Counted from the stretch's first letter, positions 35,470 through 44,151 are shown. The stretch is DNA of 64,000 bases from JBFGCT01 sp963825565 (GCA_963825565.1 CAWGTW010000003.1:1-64000); one strand, 5' to 3'. Numbers and translations: made by a program. The notes: a model not told the origin generated them from the sequence alone.

Positions 35470-36411
35470 CTACAGCAGTGCGACGACGACGAAGATCGGG
35501 TAGCCCGCGACGAGCAGGGCGGCATCGCGGCGATCGAGGGCGTCGTGGCGGACTGCGAGCAGGATCGCCAGCGTCATCAGCGCGAGCATCACGACCAATG
35601 GCGCCCGCAGGATGTAGCGATCGTCGATCGAGATCGGCGCGACGAGGGCTCCCACCCCGAGGCTCATCGTCATGTTGTAGGCGTACGAACCCACGACGCC
35701 GGCGATGACCGCTTCGGTGACGCGGTGACGACTCGCCGACCATGCGAGCACGACCAGTTCGAACGCGGTCGCCAAGCCGACCACCGTCAGCCCGAGACGG
35801 GTCTGGGTCCGTTCGATGTTCGTGATCTGCCGCACACCCTCGACCAGCACGATCGATCCGACGGTCAGGGCGACGAGACCGGTGACCACCCACACGAGGT
35901 CGAGACCGACCCGGCCACCTGCGTCGGCGGCCTCGTCCATCTCGCCCACCTCGCCCAACGTCGGTGGGCGGCGCTCGCCGAGCCAGATGGCGGAGATGAA
36001 CGTCACGTACGCCGCCACGAGCAGGGCCCCCTCGACTCGCCCGACCGCGCCGTCCCACATCATCCCGGTGGCGACAACGCCGGCGACGAGCCCGCCGATC
36101 GCGTACCGGCGCACTGTGCGTCCGAAGGGAATCGCGACCAACCAGGCGCCGACGCCGAGTGCGATGGTGACGATGGCGGCGTTCGCACCGATCACGTCAC
36201 CGAAGGCCACCCCGTCGACGCCGCGCGACGACGCGGTGACGACGGTGGCGAGCTCCTCGGGCTCCGCGCCGGCGAGCAGCACCGCAAGGGCGAAGGCGGT
36301 GAAGCCGAGCCGCTTGGACGCATCGGCGAGGTGCTCGGCGAACCGCTCCGCGCCCCAAACGATCGAGGCGGTCCCAGCCGCCATCGCGACCAGCCAGAGC
36401 ACCGTCGACAC
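35470..36411 (-). CDS. Cation/Ca2+ exchanger family (CaCA) membrane protein
   Basis: A 313-aa protein with ~10 helices in two inverted halves. The alpha-1 repeat is LLAGAEPEELATVVTASSRG followed by GVAFGDVIGANAAI; the alpha-2 repeat is TVVGLATAFELVVLAWSASR followed by VTEAVIAGVVGSYAYN. Both retain the acidic residue in the GxxxPE/FE position needed for cation coordination, and the G-(D/S)-x-x-G-(A/S)-N/Y motif. Length matches bacterial YrbG-type exchangers. An acidic cytoplasmic loop (EVGEMDEAADAGG) separates the halves. It would exchange Ca2+ or another divalent cation for Na+ or H+. Confidence 0.85.
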   Translation of the reverse strand: MSTVLWLVAMAAGTASIVWGAERFAEHLADASKRLGFTAFALAVLLAGAEPEELATVVTASSRGVDGVAFGDVIGANAAIVTIALGVGAWLVAIPFGRTVRRYAIGGLVAGVVATGMMWDGAVGRVEGALLVAAYVTFISAIWLGERRPPTLGEVGEMDEAADAGGRVGLDLVWVVTGLVALTVGSIVLVEGVRQITNIERTQTRLGLTVVGLATAFELVVLAWSASRHRVTEAVIAGVVGSYAYNMTMSLGVGALVAPISIDDRYILRAPLVVMLALMTLAILLAVRHDALDRRDAALLVAGYPIFVVVALL

Positions 36412-36983
36412 TCGGAGTGGTCTACCCCTCTGGGCATTCGGTCCGCAACTGCTGCCGCCGGTGCGATCGCATCGATCCCGATGGTGTCGACGCGGCGAAC
36501 CCCACCCGCTTCGCCGATGGTGCTCGCCTCGCCGCCTCTGCCGGCCTCGCTCCTATCGACCGCCGCTCCGGCGAGAGCATCGACTCCGCCGCCGCCTCCC
36601 GTCGTGGCAACCACCGACTGAAGAACGCCATGTTCATCGCAGCGTTGGTCGCAGCCCGGTACGACGCCCGCGCCTGGACCCGAAGGGCGTGCGCGAACGC
36701 CAGTGCGCTTTGCGGGGTCGGCTCCGACCACTGCGGTTCGTGGCGTGCATGCTGCTCGAGCTCCTGCACCTGCGCCTGCGGTCGAACGGTCGTCGAGCAG
36801 CATCGCAGCTCGGACCAGTGCCAGTCGAACGATCACGTTGAACCAGGGCGCGATCGAGCGGTAGCCGCTGAGTGAACGTCGTGCGACGTCGAGGCTGTGG
36901 GGTGTCACCCATGAAGCGTCGTGCTTCGTCTGTGAGTTGGGTGACGCGCGCGAGGCGCGCGACGGATTGAGGGTGAGGTGACG
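36412..36983. other. Gene-poor gap around the IS110 relic
   Basis: About 570 bp between the exchanger gene and the ferredoxin gene. Apart from the transposase relic I see no gene. The final ~60 bp contain the ferredoxin leader with GAGGTG before ATG 36984. Open frames on both strands are Arg/Ala-rich shadows. Confidence 0.5.
36510..36677 (+). mobile_element. IS110-family transposase remnant
   Basis: The plus strand encodes FADGARLAASAGLAPIDRRS, GNHRLKNAMFIAALVA and ARYDARAW, matching the C-terminal Transposase_20 region of IS110 elements (rF...rLAayaGLaP...SG...rrGnrrLr.alyvaA). Before and after this stretch the homology is lost or moves to other frames, so only a ~55-residue relic remains. 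No start, no catalytic DEDD N-terminus and no recognisable ends are present. It sits in an otherwise gene-free gap (36412-36983). Confidence 0.6.
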
Positions 36984-37304
36984 ATGCGAGTGTGGATCGA
37001 CCAGGACCTGTGCACCGGCGACGGGTTGTGTACCGATCACTGTCCCGAGGTGTTCGTCCTGCTCGAAGACGGTATCTCGTACGTTCGCGATGCCGATGGG
37101 GTGGCTACGGGGCCGGGCGGCATGGCGGGCGCCGTGACCGTCCCGGCGCGGCGCGAGGGCGACGTCATCGCCGCAGCGTTGGATTGCCCCGGCGACTGCA
37201 TCTTCGTCGAACCCGACGAGGACGGAGAAACAGGGCCGACGGACGACGACGTCGTGCCGGCCGAGGTGGTCGGGACGAGCGGCGACGGGGCGGGGGAGTG
37301 GTGA
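36984..37304 (+). CDS. Ferredoxin (P450-type, single cluster) with Asp in the variable ligand position
   Basis: A 106-aa acidic protein from ATG 36984. The cluster motif is C-T-G-D-G-L-C near the N-terminus, followed by CPEVF and a second CPGDCIF. This is the C-x2-X-x2-C...CP pattern of the small actinobacterial ferredoxins that feed cytochromes P450, where X decides 3Fe-4S versus 4Fe-4S; here X is Asp, as in Pyrococcus furiosus ferredoxin. An extra Cys (DHCPE) also lies in the loop. The C-terminal ~30 residues are a Gly/Asp/Glu tail. Its stop overlaps the next ATG, implying coupling to a membrane protein. No P450 gene is in the window. Confidence 0.82.
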   Translation: MRVWIDQDLCTGDGLCTDHCPEVFVLLEDGISYVRDADGVATGPGGMAGAVTVPARREGDVIAAALDCPGDCIFVEPDEDGETGPTDDDVVPAEVVGTSGDGAGEW

Positions 37305-37795
37305 TGGCCCGTTCGGCATTGCGTGCTGCTGATCAGGTGGCGGGGCGTTTTCCCGATCGATGTGTGCTGACCGGGGCCGTGACCACGCATGCCGTACGGC
37401 TGACGGCTCCGCAGTGGGGTGGCCCGCGGTGGGTGCTCGGTGTGCCAGGAGTCGCGGTGGCGGTCGGTCTCATCCCAGGGCGTCACCGCCATGTCGTCGC
37501 GCTGCCGGTCAGCGCTCGGGTGTGGAGGATGTGGCGCATCCGCAACCTGGTGGCGCTGGCGGTCGTGGGAGCAGGCGTCACCTTCGCCGGGATCGGTCTG
37601 GTCACGGAGGGGGCCGGCCTCGCGGTGTTCGGCGTGTCGGTCGCCATGGCCGCCGCCGTGTATCGAACGCGCGCCCAGCACAACTACTGGGTGACCTGCT
37701 GGTTTCGTCCCGCCGACGGGACGATCGTGGTCGAGCCGACGCACCGGCGATTCGACGAGGCAGCGCGTGACCTGTTCCTCCGTTCGCTGCGATGA
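37304..37795 (+). CDS. Two-helix membrane protein coupled to ferredoxin
   Basis: A 163-aa protein whose ATG shares a base with the ferredoxin stop (TGATG). The N-terminal part (GRFPDRCVLTGAVTTHAVRL) contains a Cys and resembles a small metal- or ligand-binding lead. A moderately hydrophobic segment (WVLGVPGVAVAVGLIPG) and two helices (NLVALAVVGAGVTFAGIGLV, LAVFGVSVAMAAAVYR) follow, with a soluble tail (IVVEPTHRRFDEAARDLFLR). Family not recognised. Tight coupling to the ferredoxin suggests a membrane anchor or redox partner role, which is inference. Confidence 0.65.
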   Translation: MARSALRAADQVAGRFPDRCVLTGAVTTHAVRLTAPQWGGPRWVLGVPGVAVAVGLIPGRHRHVVALPVSARVWRMWRIRNLVALAVVGAGVTFAGIGLVTEGAGLAVFGVSVAMAAAVYRTRAQHNYWVTCWFRPADGTIVVEPTHRRFDEAARDLFLRSLR

Positions 37796-38015
37796 CCGCG
37801 AAGCGCAGCGACCCGATCCAGAGGTTCCATACGGCATCCGGCGTTGTCGAGTGCGTTGCCGGGCCGTGATCGTGGCGGTGGCCGTCCCGACGTGGCGGGT
37901 CGTCGGGAACTCGGGGAGTTCATCACGACCGCGATTGACGGCAGCGGCATGCTGACCAACCGACGCGGCCGCCTCGGTGACCACCGCCTCCGGGTAGCGA
38001 TCGGCTCGTGTTCGG

Positions 38016-38675
38016 TCAGTCGGCTGGAAGGAGGAGGCGGGACCAGGTGTCGACCAGCCATTGTTCGTAGCGGTGTGGGGTCCAGCCTCGTTCGGCGGTG
38101 AGCAGCACGTAGACCTCGGCGCTGTTGGTGACCCAGATGTTGTCCGCGGCCTCGGCGATGGAAAGCCCGGCGCGGATCCCGCCCACCGAGTTCAGATCCT
38201 TGGCCAACTCGTGCATGTTCAGTGCTCGCCGGTTGCTGATCTCATCCCAGACCGCCCTCGCCTCGGGCTCGGTCGTCGATGCATCGCGCAGTGCCAGCAG
38301 GAGCGGTGCGAGGCGTGCATGGATCTCGCGGGTGGCGCGGGCGTAGATGGTGAGCTTGCGTCGTGGGTCGGGCTCGGCGCGGATGGCTGCGACGTAGTCC
38401 CGGTGCTCGGCGGGGATTGCTTCGTTCGTCCCGGAGATGGCGTGCTCGATGAGCTCGCGCAGCACCACCGGCTTACGTCCGACGAGTGTGTACACGGTGT
38501 CGACATGCACGCTCGCACGTCGAGCGATGTCGGCAATGGTGGATGCCCGGTATCCCCGTTCCAGGATCTGGAACCTGGCGGCGTCGAGGATTGCCTGCCT
38601 TGTCTCGTTCGACTGCTCGAGACGTGTGCTGTTGTCGTAGGGACGCTTCTTGACTTGTCGGGCCATCGCGCCCAT
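38016..38675 (-). CDS. TetR-family transcriptional regulator
   Basis: A 219-aa regulator. The N-terminal TetR HTH is clear: ETRQAILDAARFQILERGYR, ASTIADIARRASVHVDTVYT and LVGRKPVVLRELIEHAI. The remainder is an all-helical ligand-binding domain (SIAEAADNIWVTNSAEVYVL, WTPHRYEQWLVDTWSRLLLP). Two ATG codons, 38675 and 38666, are both plausible. It is divergent from a small monooxygenase-like gene; between them lies a 19-bp palindrome that is the obvious autoregulatory operator. It probably represses that gene until an unknown ligand binds. Confidence 0.92.
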   Translation of the reverse strand: MGAMARQVKKRPYDNSTRLEQSNETRQAILDAARFQILERGYRASTIADIARRASVHVDTVYTLVGRKPVVLRELIEHAISGTNEAIPAEHRDYVAAIRAEPDPRRKLTIYARATREIHARLAPLLLALRDASTTEPEARAVWDEISNRRALNMHELAKDLNSVGGIRAGLSIAEAADNIWVTNSAEVYVLLTAERGWTPHRYEQWLVDTWSRLLLPAD

Positions 38676-38681
38676 AGTTCC

Positions 38682-38700
38682 ATCCGAAGACTGTTCGGAT
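38682..38700. promoter_or_regulatory. Palindromic operator between TetR and monooxygenase genes
   Basis: ATCCGAA-GACTG-TTCGGAT: perfect 7-bp arms and a 5-base spacer in the 41-bp space between the divergent starts at 38675 and 38717. Its position covers both promoters, as expected for a TetR autoregulatory site. The size is typical for TetR-family operators. Confidence 0.75.
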
Positions 38701-38716
38701 CAAGTAGGGAGCTCCC

Positions 38717-39010
38717 ATGGCATTCGCGTTCACTCAAGATGTGCCGATCGACGCCGCCTTCTATGGCCGTATCACCGACGGCCTCGGCGATGCGCCTCCG
38801 GAGGGGTTGGTGGTACATCTCGCCGTCGAGCGCCCTGAAGGCGGGCTTCGCTACATCGATGTGTGGGAGTCCCAGGAGCACTGGGAACGGTTCGTCGAAG
38901 AACGGCTGCACCCTGTCGTGCACGGTCTGCTCAGCGAAGTGTTCGGAGAAGATCTCCCACCCGAGCCGGAGCAGACATCTCTCCCGGTGATCCACGCTTG
39001 GACGCAGTGA
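38717..39010 (+). CDS. Small ABM-like (dimeric alpha-beta barrel) protein
   Basis: A 97-aa protein from ATG 38717. The pattern VHLAVERPEGGLRYIDVWES, QEHWERFVEERLHPVV and FGEDLPPEPEQTSLPVIHAW fits the ferredoxin-like dimeric alpha-beta barrel of the antibiotic-biosynthesis-monooxygenase superfamily (beta strand, DVWxSxExWxxF helix, C-terminal xxxPVHxxW strand). Members act on quinones, polyketides or haem, or simply bind ligands. It is divergent from and probably controlled by the adjacent TetR regulator through the 38682-38700 palindrome. The specific reaction is not inferable. Confidence 0.75.
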   Translation: MAFAFTQDVPIDAAFYGRITDGLGDAPPEGLVVHLAVERPEGGLRYIDVWESQEHWERFVEERLHPVVHGLLSEVFGEDLPPEPEQTSLPVIHAWTQ

Positions 39011-39179
39011 GGGTCTCGTCTGCGGGCACGGTCAGTCCGGATCGTGGCGAGTCGAATCCGACGATGCTCGTTCCCGACGTTTCCGGGTCCGCTCTCGACG
39101 TACGGTCGCCTCGGAACCGCCGTGGGTTCGGAATCGATGCCGCGTCGGCACGACGACGGGAACGAGTCATACTCTGATC

Positions 39180-39758
39180 ATGAACCACCGCCTGGCGACG
39201 ATTGCTGTCGCCGTGTCGTTGCTGGCCGCGTGCTCTGGTGACGACAATGCGGTCACCGATGCGACTTCCTCGGCCGCGGCGACCACCTCGAGCTCCACCA
39301 GCACGAGCGGCTCGGGCGTAGCACCCATCACCTCGACCACGAACGCGGCCCCGACCACATCGTCGCCCACCGCAGCCGTGACCACGACGAGCGACTCGGT
39401 CAGTCCACCGGTCGCCGAGGCGAACGGCTGGCGGTTCGTCGTCACCCAGCCGGTGCCGCGCAGCACGATTGGAACGAAGCCGCTGGTCTGCTACGAGGCG
39501 TCCGGAACGAGCCGCGAACCACTCCTGGTGCTGGAGGTGCAGGTCATCGACGCTGCGACAGGATCGGTCGTCGTCGATGAGCGCCGCGACATCAACGTCG
39601 GTCGGGGTGGCATCGAGTTCGACCTGTCAGCAATCGCGCCGGGCAGCTACCGCCTCACGGCGGGACTCTCCGTCGACGGGGCGCCGCCGGGCGGGCTGAC
39701 GTTGCAGATCCCCGATCTGACCCTCGTTGCGGGAACGACCGCCGTTCCCTGCGAGTGA
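39180..39758 (+). CDS. Secreted lipoprotein of unknown function
   Basis: A 192-aa protein with a lipoprotein signal (NHRLATIAVAVSLLAACSGD; lipobox LAAC, Cys18). Residues ~20-80 are a Ser/Thr-rich linker and the last ~110 form a beta-rich domain (WRFVVTQPVPRSTIGTKPLV, VIDAATGSVVVDERRDINV, GSYRLTAGLSVDG) with two cysteines (VCYEASG and the final CE) that could form a disulfide. The immunoglobulin-like strand pattern suggests a binding or structural domain. Its 3' end runs into a 28-bp tandem repeat. Confidence 0.75.
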   Translation: MNHRLATIAVAVSLLAACSGDDNAVTDATSSAAATTSSSTSTSGSGVAPITSTTNAAPTTSSPTAAVTTTSDSVSPPVAEANGWRFVVTQPVPRSTIGTKPLVCYEASGTSREPLLVLEVQVIDAATGSVVVDERRDINVGRGGIEFDLSAIAPGSYRLTAGLSVDGAPPGGLTLQIPDLTLVAGTTAVPCE

Positions 39759-39806
39759 TCCGGCAGGCGGACCGCGGCGCGAGTGATCCGGCAGGCGGAC
39801 GGCGGC
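39751..39806. repeat. 28-bp tandem repeat, two copies plus partial third
   Basis: The unit GCGAGTGATCCGGCAGGCGG-ACCGCGGC occurs at 39751-39778 and, with one change, at 39779-39806; a degenerate third copy begins GCGAGTAATTGCCGG. The first copy overlaps the end of the lipoprotein gene. The repeats lie between two envelope-protein genes and end before the next promoter. Confidence 0.75.
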
Positions 39807-39906
39807 GCGAGTAATTGCCGGTCGGCGAGCGCCCTGGACGAGGGTCGTGACAACGCTGTTCACCGGGTGTTGTACCGTTCGCAGACAACTGCAAACGAAG
39901 GGGTCC

Positions 39907-42681
39907 ATGATGCTGTTCGATCTCCCTCGGCGAGGCCGCCGCCAGGTAGCCGCCATCGCGTTCTTCGCGATGATCACTCCGATGGTTCCCCTCATCGCCG
40001 CTTCTCCGGCTGACGCGCTGACGGTCGGGGCGCCCACCAACGCCACGGCCCGAACGGGCAACGAGGACGAGTCGGCGATCGCAGTCAATCCGAACGACAA
40101 CCAGCAGATCGCGGTGATGACGAACGGCATCGCCGGAGATGCCGGCCTCCCGCTGTCGATCTCGCAGGACGGCGGTCAGACTTGGACTCGGACCGTGTTC
40201 GCCACCGGGAGCAGCATCGACGGAGGCCCGGCAGCCTGCTGCGACCCGACCCTCTCCTGGGACGAGTTCGGCAACCTCTTCGTCGGGTACCTGCAGCGCA
40301 CCCCGCGCACGATTGAGCTGTTCGTCACCACCGATCTGGGAGCCACCTACACCAACCTCGGACCGGTCGACACCGGTGCCGCCGGCAGCCTCGACCAGCC
40401 GACGGTCGTCGCCGGTGAGGGCGCCGTGTGGGTGACCTGGCGTGACGACTCCGGCGGTATCGCCGCCCGCGGCCGCCCGGTCACCGGGCTGGGTACCTTC
40501 GGAGCTTGGAACGCCGAGCAGGACATCTCCAACGTCGGCAACTTCGGCGACATCGCCATTGGACCCAACGGTGAAGTGATGGTCGTCTACCAGAATCCGA
40601 CCGGCGGTCAGGGTCCGGCGAACATGATCGTGCACACCGACGCCGACGGCCTCGGCGCAGGCGCATTCGGTGCGGGCGTCACGGTCGCCAGCACCAACGT
40701 GGGCGGCTTCGACTTCCTGCCCGCCCAGCCGAAGCGGTCGGTCGATGCCGAGACGGGCCTGGCGTGGGATCGTAGCGGTGGCGCCAACGACGGGCGGGTG
40801 TACCTCGTGTACACCGACGAGATCCCGGACGAGGGCAACGACTTCGACATCTTCGTCCGCACCTCCGACGACAACGGCGCCAACTGGAGCGCCGCCGTCC
40901 AGGTCAACGACGACAGCGGCACCAATTCCCAGATGCTGCCCAAGATCGCGCTCGATCAGACCAATGGCCAGGTGGCGGTCACCTTCTACGACGCTCGGGG
41001 CGATGACGGATCCGGACCCAACGCCGTCGATATCGACGGCACGGCCAACAACGACGTGACCCTGTTCGGCACTTGGAGCACCGACGGGGGGGCGACATGG
41101 GAAACCAACTTCGCCATCGCTGACGCACCGACCGACGGATACAACTACAACGGCAATCAGGAGCTCGGTGATTACACCGGGGCCGCCTTCCACGACGGCA
41201 TTCTGTACCCGTCGTGGGCGGACGCATCGAACAGCACCGGCGACAACCCGGCCGGAACGCGGGTATCGCTCGACGTGTACACCGCGGCCGTCGAGGTCTC
41301 CAACGAGCCGCCCGTCGTCACCGTGGCGCCGGCCGCGGGAGCCGAGGGTGCCGCCATCGTGCTGGCGGGGAGCGCGGTCGATCCCAACGGTGACCCGCTG
41401 ACGTACTCATGGGTGATCACGCCCGACGGCGGCAACGACCCCGGCTCGGCATGTGTGATCACCGCAGGCGATGCAACGGTGACGCCGACCGTTCGCTGTA
41501 GCGACGACGGCACCTACACCGCTACCTTGACCGCCACCGGCGACCCGGCCGGCCCGGTGAGCGCGGCGGGCACGATCACGGTCAGCAACGCCAACCCGAG
41601 CGTCGACAGCACCGCTGTGACGCAGCTGACCATCAACGAGGGTGAGAGCACGACGTTCTCGGCCACGTTCAGCGACGCCGGTTGGAACGACACGTACACA
41701 GCGTCGATCGACTGGGGATTCGGTCCGCCAGAGGCAACGGCAGCCAACGTGACCACCGCGGGCGGCCCCGAGGTGCCCGACAGCGGGACCATCGGCGGCA
41801 CGCACACCTACCTCGACAACGGCACCTTCAACATCGCAGGCGCGATCAACGACGACGACGGCGGCAGTGACGTGTCTGCTCCGATCGCCGTCACCGTGCT
41901 CAACGTCGCCCCGACGGCGGCCATCGACGAGACCGGCACGATCCTCGTCAACGGAGTGCCCGCTGTCGTCACACAGGCCGGCGTGCCGGTCGACTTCAGT
42001 GCGGCCAGCACCGACCCGGGGAGCGACGACCTGACGCTGACGTGGGACTGGGACGACGGTTCCCCGTCCCCCGACGTCACCGAGCTGTCGCTGGCCGATC
42101 CCCCCGGGCCGGACCCGTTCCCGAGTCCCGACGGGGTCGCCCGCAATACGACGAACGACCAGACCCACGCCTTCGACGACGCCTGCCTCTACGACGTCGT
42201 GTTCGGCTCAGCCGACGATGACGGCGGGGCGGCGGCCGACGACCTGGCCGTCGTCGTGGTCGGCGACTTCGCCACGAGCCAGTCGCACGGCTACTGGAAG
42301 ACCGAGATCCGCAAGCAGCGCGACCACTCGGCGGCCGAACTGCAGTGCCTGCTGGACACCGTTGGCTTCATGAGCCAGGTCTTCGACGAGGCGCGTGACG
42401 CCTCGACACCGGCGCTGGCGACCCAGGTGCTGACGACGTCCGGCAAGACCACCGCGAGTCAGAAGTTCGAGACGCAGGCATTGGCTGCGTGGCTGAACTT
42501 CGCCGATGGCCGGGTGGCGCTGACCGACCTGGTCGACACGACCGGCGACGGAGTGCCCGACACCCAGTTCGCCGACCTGATGGCCCAGGGCGAGGCCGTC
42601 CGACTCAACCCTGCGTCGACCGACGCGCAGATCCTCGCTCAGAAAGATCGCCTCGACGTGTTCAACAACTCTCACATCTAG
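39907..42681 (+). CDS. Large secreted beta-propeller and PKD-domain protein
   Basis: A 924-aa exported protein from ATG 39907. The signal peptide is MMLFDLPRRGRRQVAAIAFF followed by AMITPMVPLIAASPADA. Residues ~40-460 are a sialidase/BNR-like beta-propeller with Asp-box-like repeats (SISQDGGQTWTRTVF, RTSDDNGANWSAAVQV, WSTDGGATWETNFAI). Three PKD/Ig-like domains follow (EPPVVTVAPAAGAEGAAIVL, ESTTFSATFSDAG, DLTLTWDWDDGSP). The last ~150 residues are a distinct module starting SHGYWKTEIRKQRDHSA, with ALTDLVDTTGDGVPDTQFAD. No catalytic residues for a glycosidase can be asserted. It is probably a surface-binding or matrix protein, followed by a lipoprotein gene 54 bp downstream. Confidence 0.82.
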   Translation: MMLFDLPRRGRRQVAAIAFFAMITPMVPLIAASPADALTVGAPTNATARTGNEDESAIAVNPNDNQQIAVMTNGIAGDAGLPLSISQDGGQTWTRTVFATGSSIDGGPAACCDPTLSWDEFGNLFVGYLQRTPRTIELFVTTDLGATYTNLGPVDTGAAGSLDQPTVVAGEGAVWVTWRDDSGGIAARGRPVTGLGTFGAWNAEQDISNVGNFGDIAIGPNGEVMVVYQNPTGGQGPANMIVHTDADGLGAGAFGAGVTVASTNVGGFDFLPAQPKRSVDAETGLAWDRSGGANDGRVYLVYTDEIPDEGNDFDIFVRTSDDNGANWSAAVQVNDDSGTNSQMLPKIALDQTNGQVAVTFYDARGDDGSGPNAVDIDGTANNDVTLFGTWSTDGGATWETNFAIADAPTDGYNYNGNQELGDYTGAAFHDGILYPSWADASNSTGDNPAGTRVSLDVYTAAVEVSNEPPVVTVAPAAGAEGAAIVLAGSAVDPNGDPLTYSWVITPDGGNDPGSACVITAGDATVTPTVRCSDDGTYTATLTATGDPAGPVSAAGTITVSNANPSVDSTAVTQLTINEGESTTFSATFSDAGWNDTYTASIDWGFGPPEATAANVTTAGGPEVPDSGTIGGTHTYLDNGTFNIAGAINDDDGGSDVSAPIAVTVLNVAPTAAIDETGTILVNGVPAVVTQAGVPVDFSAASTDPGSDDLTLTWDWDDGSPSPDVTELSLADPPGPDPFPSPDGVARNTTNDQTHAFDDACLYDVVFGSADDDGGAAADDLAVVVVGDFATSQSHGYWKTEIRKQRDHSAAELQCLLDTVGFMSQVFDEARDASTPALATQVLTTSGKTTASQKFETQALAAWLNFADGRVALTDLVDTTGDGVPDTQFADLMAQGEAVRLNPASTDAQILAQKDRLDVFNNSHI

Positions 42682-42735
42682 CTCGAGGACCTGCACGACG
42701 AACACCTCGGTGGCGAACCGGGGTCGGGAGGTGAT

Positions 42736-44151
42736 GTGGACAGACGATGGCTGCTCGGTTGGGCGATGATCGGCGCCGTCGCGGCCTGTGGTGGGGGAGG
42801 CACCGCTTCCCCGTCGGTGTCGTCGCCATCGGACGCGACTGCGGTCGTCGACGACGGCCCCGATGTCGACGTGGCATCGACGGCGCCGTCGCCGCCCGCC
42901 ACCGACGAGAACTCGGCGAACGGCGACGCGCCGACCTCCTCGACGGTGAACGACGCCGGTGGCTTCACGCCGTTGGCGCCGGACGAAGGCGTCACGGTCA
43001 CGTCATCCGGGGCTGAGGTGACCAGCGACGACGGACGACTCGTGCTGTCGTTCCCCGACGGAGCGGTCGCCGAGGACACCGTGGTCGCCGTCGCCGCGCT
43101 CGCTGCTGACGAGTGGCCCGACGACTTGGCCGCGCTCGACCCCGCCTCGCTGGTCTACTCCTTGGAGCCGAGCGGGCTGACGTTCGACGAGCCGGTCGCG
43201 TTCGCACTGACGACCGACCTCGTCACGGCCGACGACGGGCTGGCCCAGGTGCCGCTGGCGATCCTGATCGACGACGAGGGAACCGGAGAACTCGTGGGGC
43301 TCGACGCCGAACTCGATCCGGGTGCGGGCGTCGCCGTCGTGTCCGGTGAGATCGAGCACTTCTCGAGGATCATCTGGCCAACCGGAACCCTGACCGTCGG
43401 CCTGGAACAGGTGTCACCGAAGGACCGCGACCTCGGCCAGCCGTGGAAGCCTGCAGCCCAGATCCACAACGGCACGTACGAAGTGACGAGTGAGAGCGGC
43501 TACCAATTCGCCGTGATGCGCGATTTCACCATCAGTGCGATCACGTTCGGCAGCTCGGGTGCCGCGCAGGTCGTCGGCTCGACGAGCCACCCCGGATTCA
43601 AGCTCGAACCTGGAACCATCCGCAAACTCGACTCCCCGGCGCCGCGCTGGCAGTGCGTCGACATCGGCGAGGGTGTCTACACCGTCAGCGCCACCGCGCC
43701 GATCGACGAGTCGGGAATGTCACCCTTCGAAGCCGTCAAGCGGTGGGTGTTCCGCCAGAACACCTCGTTGGTGTTCACCGCCACCGCGTCGGTCAACTGT
43801 CAGCTCCCCAAGTTCAGCGCCTCCGGCGGCGGGGAGCGCCTCACGGTGTCGGGGGAGGTCGACATCACCGCCCCGTTCACGCTCCAGGGCAACGTCGTCG
43901 GTGGTCAGGTGAGCCTCGCCTTCACGCCCACTGACACCGGATCGATCGTCAACGCCGAGACCATGACGATCTCCTCGAGCGGCACGTTCACGTACTCGGG
44001 CACCGCCAACACGAGCGGGTCGGGCACCTACACGATCAGCGGACCCATCGGTCAGCCGCTCACGCTCACCCACGTCGCCGATGGCTGTACCAATCCCGGG
44101 ACATGCCAGGGGACCGAGGGGGGAATCATCCTCACGCCGTTGCCGGAGTAG
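42736..44151 (+). CDS. Secreted lipoprotein with beta-rich domains
   Basis: A 471-aa protein from GTG 42736 with a lipoprotein signal (DRRWLLGWAMIGAVAACGGG; lipobox AVAAC). After an acidic/Ser-Pro linker, residues ~90-220 resemble a ZU5/GAIN-like or adhesin-type fold (LVLSFPDGAVAEDTVVAVAA, YSLEPSGLTFDEPVAFALTT). Further beta-rich segments follow (SGSGTYTISGPIGQPLTLTH), with a few cysteines at the end. It is 54 bp after the large PKD protein gene and likely cotranscribed, so both may act together on the outer face of the membrane. No enzymatic motif is visible. Confidence 0.75.
   Translation: MDRRWLLGWAMIGAVAACGGGGTASPSVSSPSDATAVVDDGPDVDVASTAPSPPATDENSANGDAPTSSTVNDAGGFTPLAPDEGVTVTSSGAEVTSDDGRLVLSFPDGAVAEDTVVAVAALAADEWPDDLAALDPASLVYSLEPSGLTFDEPVAFALTTDLVTADDGLAQVPLAILIDDEGTGELVGLDAELDPGAGVAVVSGEIEHFSRIIWPTGTLTVGLEQVSPKDRDLGQPWKPAAQIHNGTYEVTSESGYQFAVMRDFTISAITFGSSGAAQVVGSTSHPGFKLEPGTIRKLDSPAPRWQCVDIGEGVYTVSATAPIDESGMSPFEAVKRWVFRQNTSLVFTATASVNCQLPKFSASGGGERLTVSGEVDITAPFTLQGNVVGGQVSLAFTPTDTGSIVNAETMTISSSGTFTYSGTANTSGSGTYTISGPIGQPLTLTHVADGCTNPGTCQGTEGGIILTPLPE

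Noticed and set aside
39655..41193. 512-codon minus-strand frame opposite the PKD protein
   Set aside because: Val/Gly/Asp-rich shadow with no recognisable domain or ribosome site.
42682..42735. Possible separate promoter before the second lipoprotein gene
   Set aside because: The 54-bp gap shows no -35/-10 pair; read-through from the PKD protein gene is simpler.
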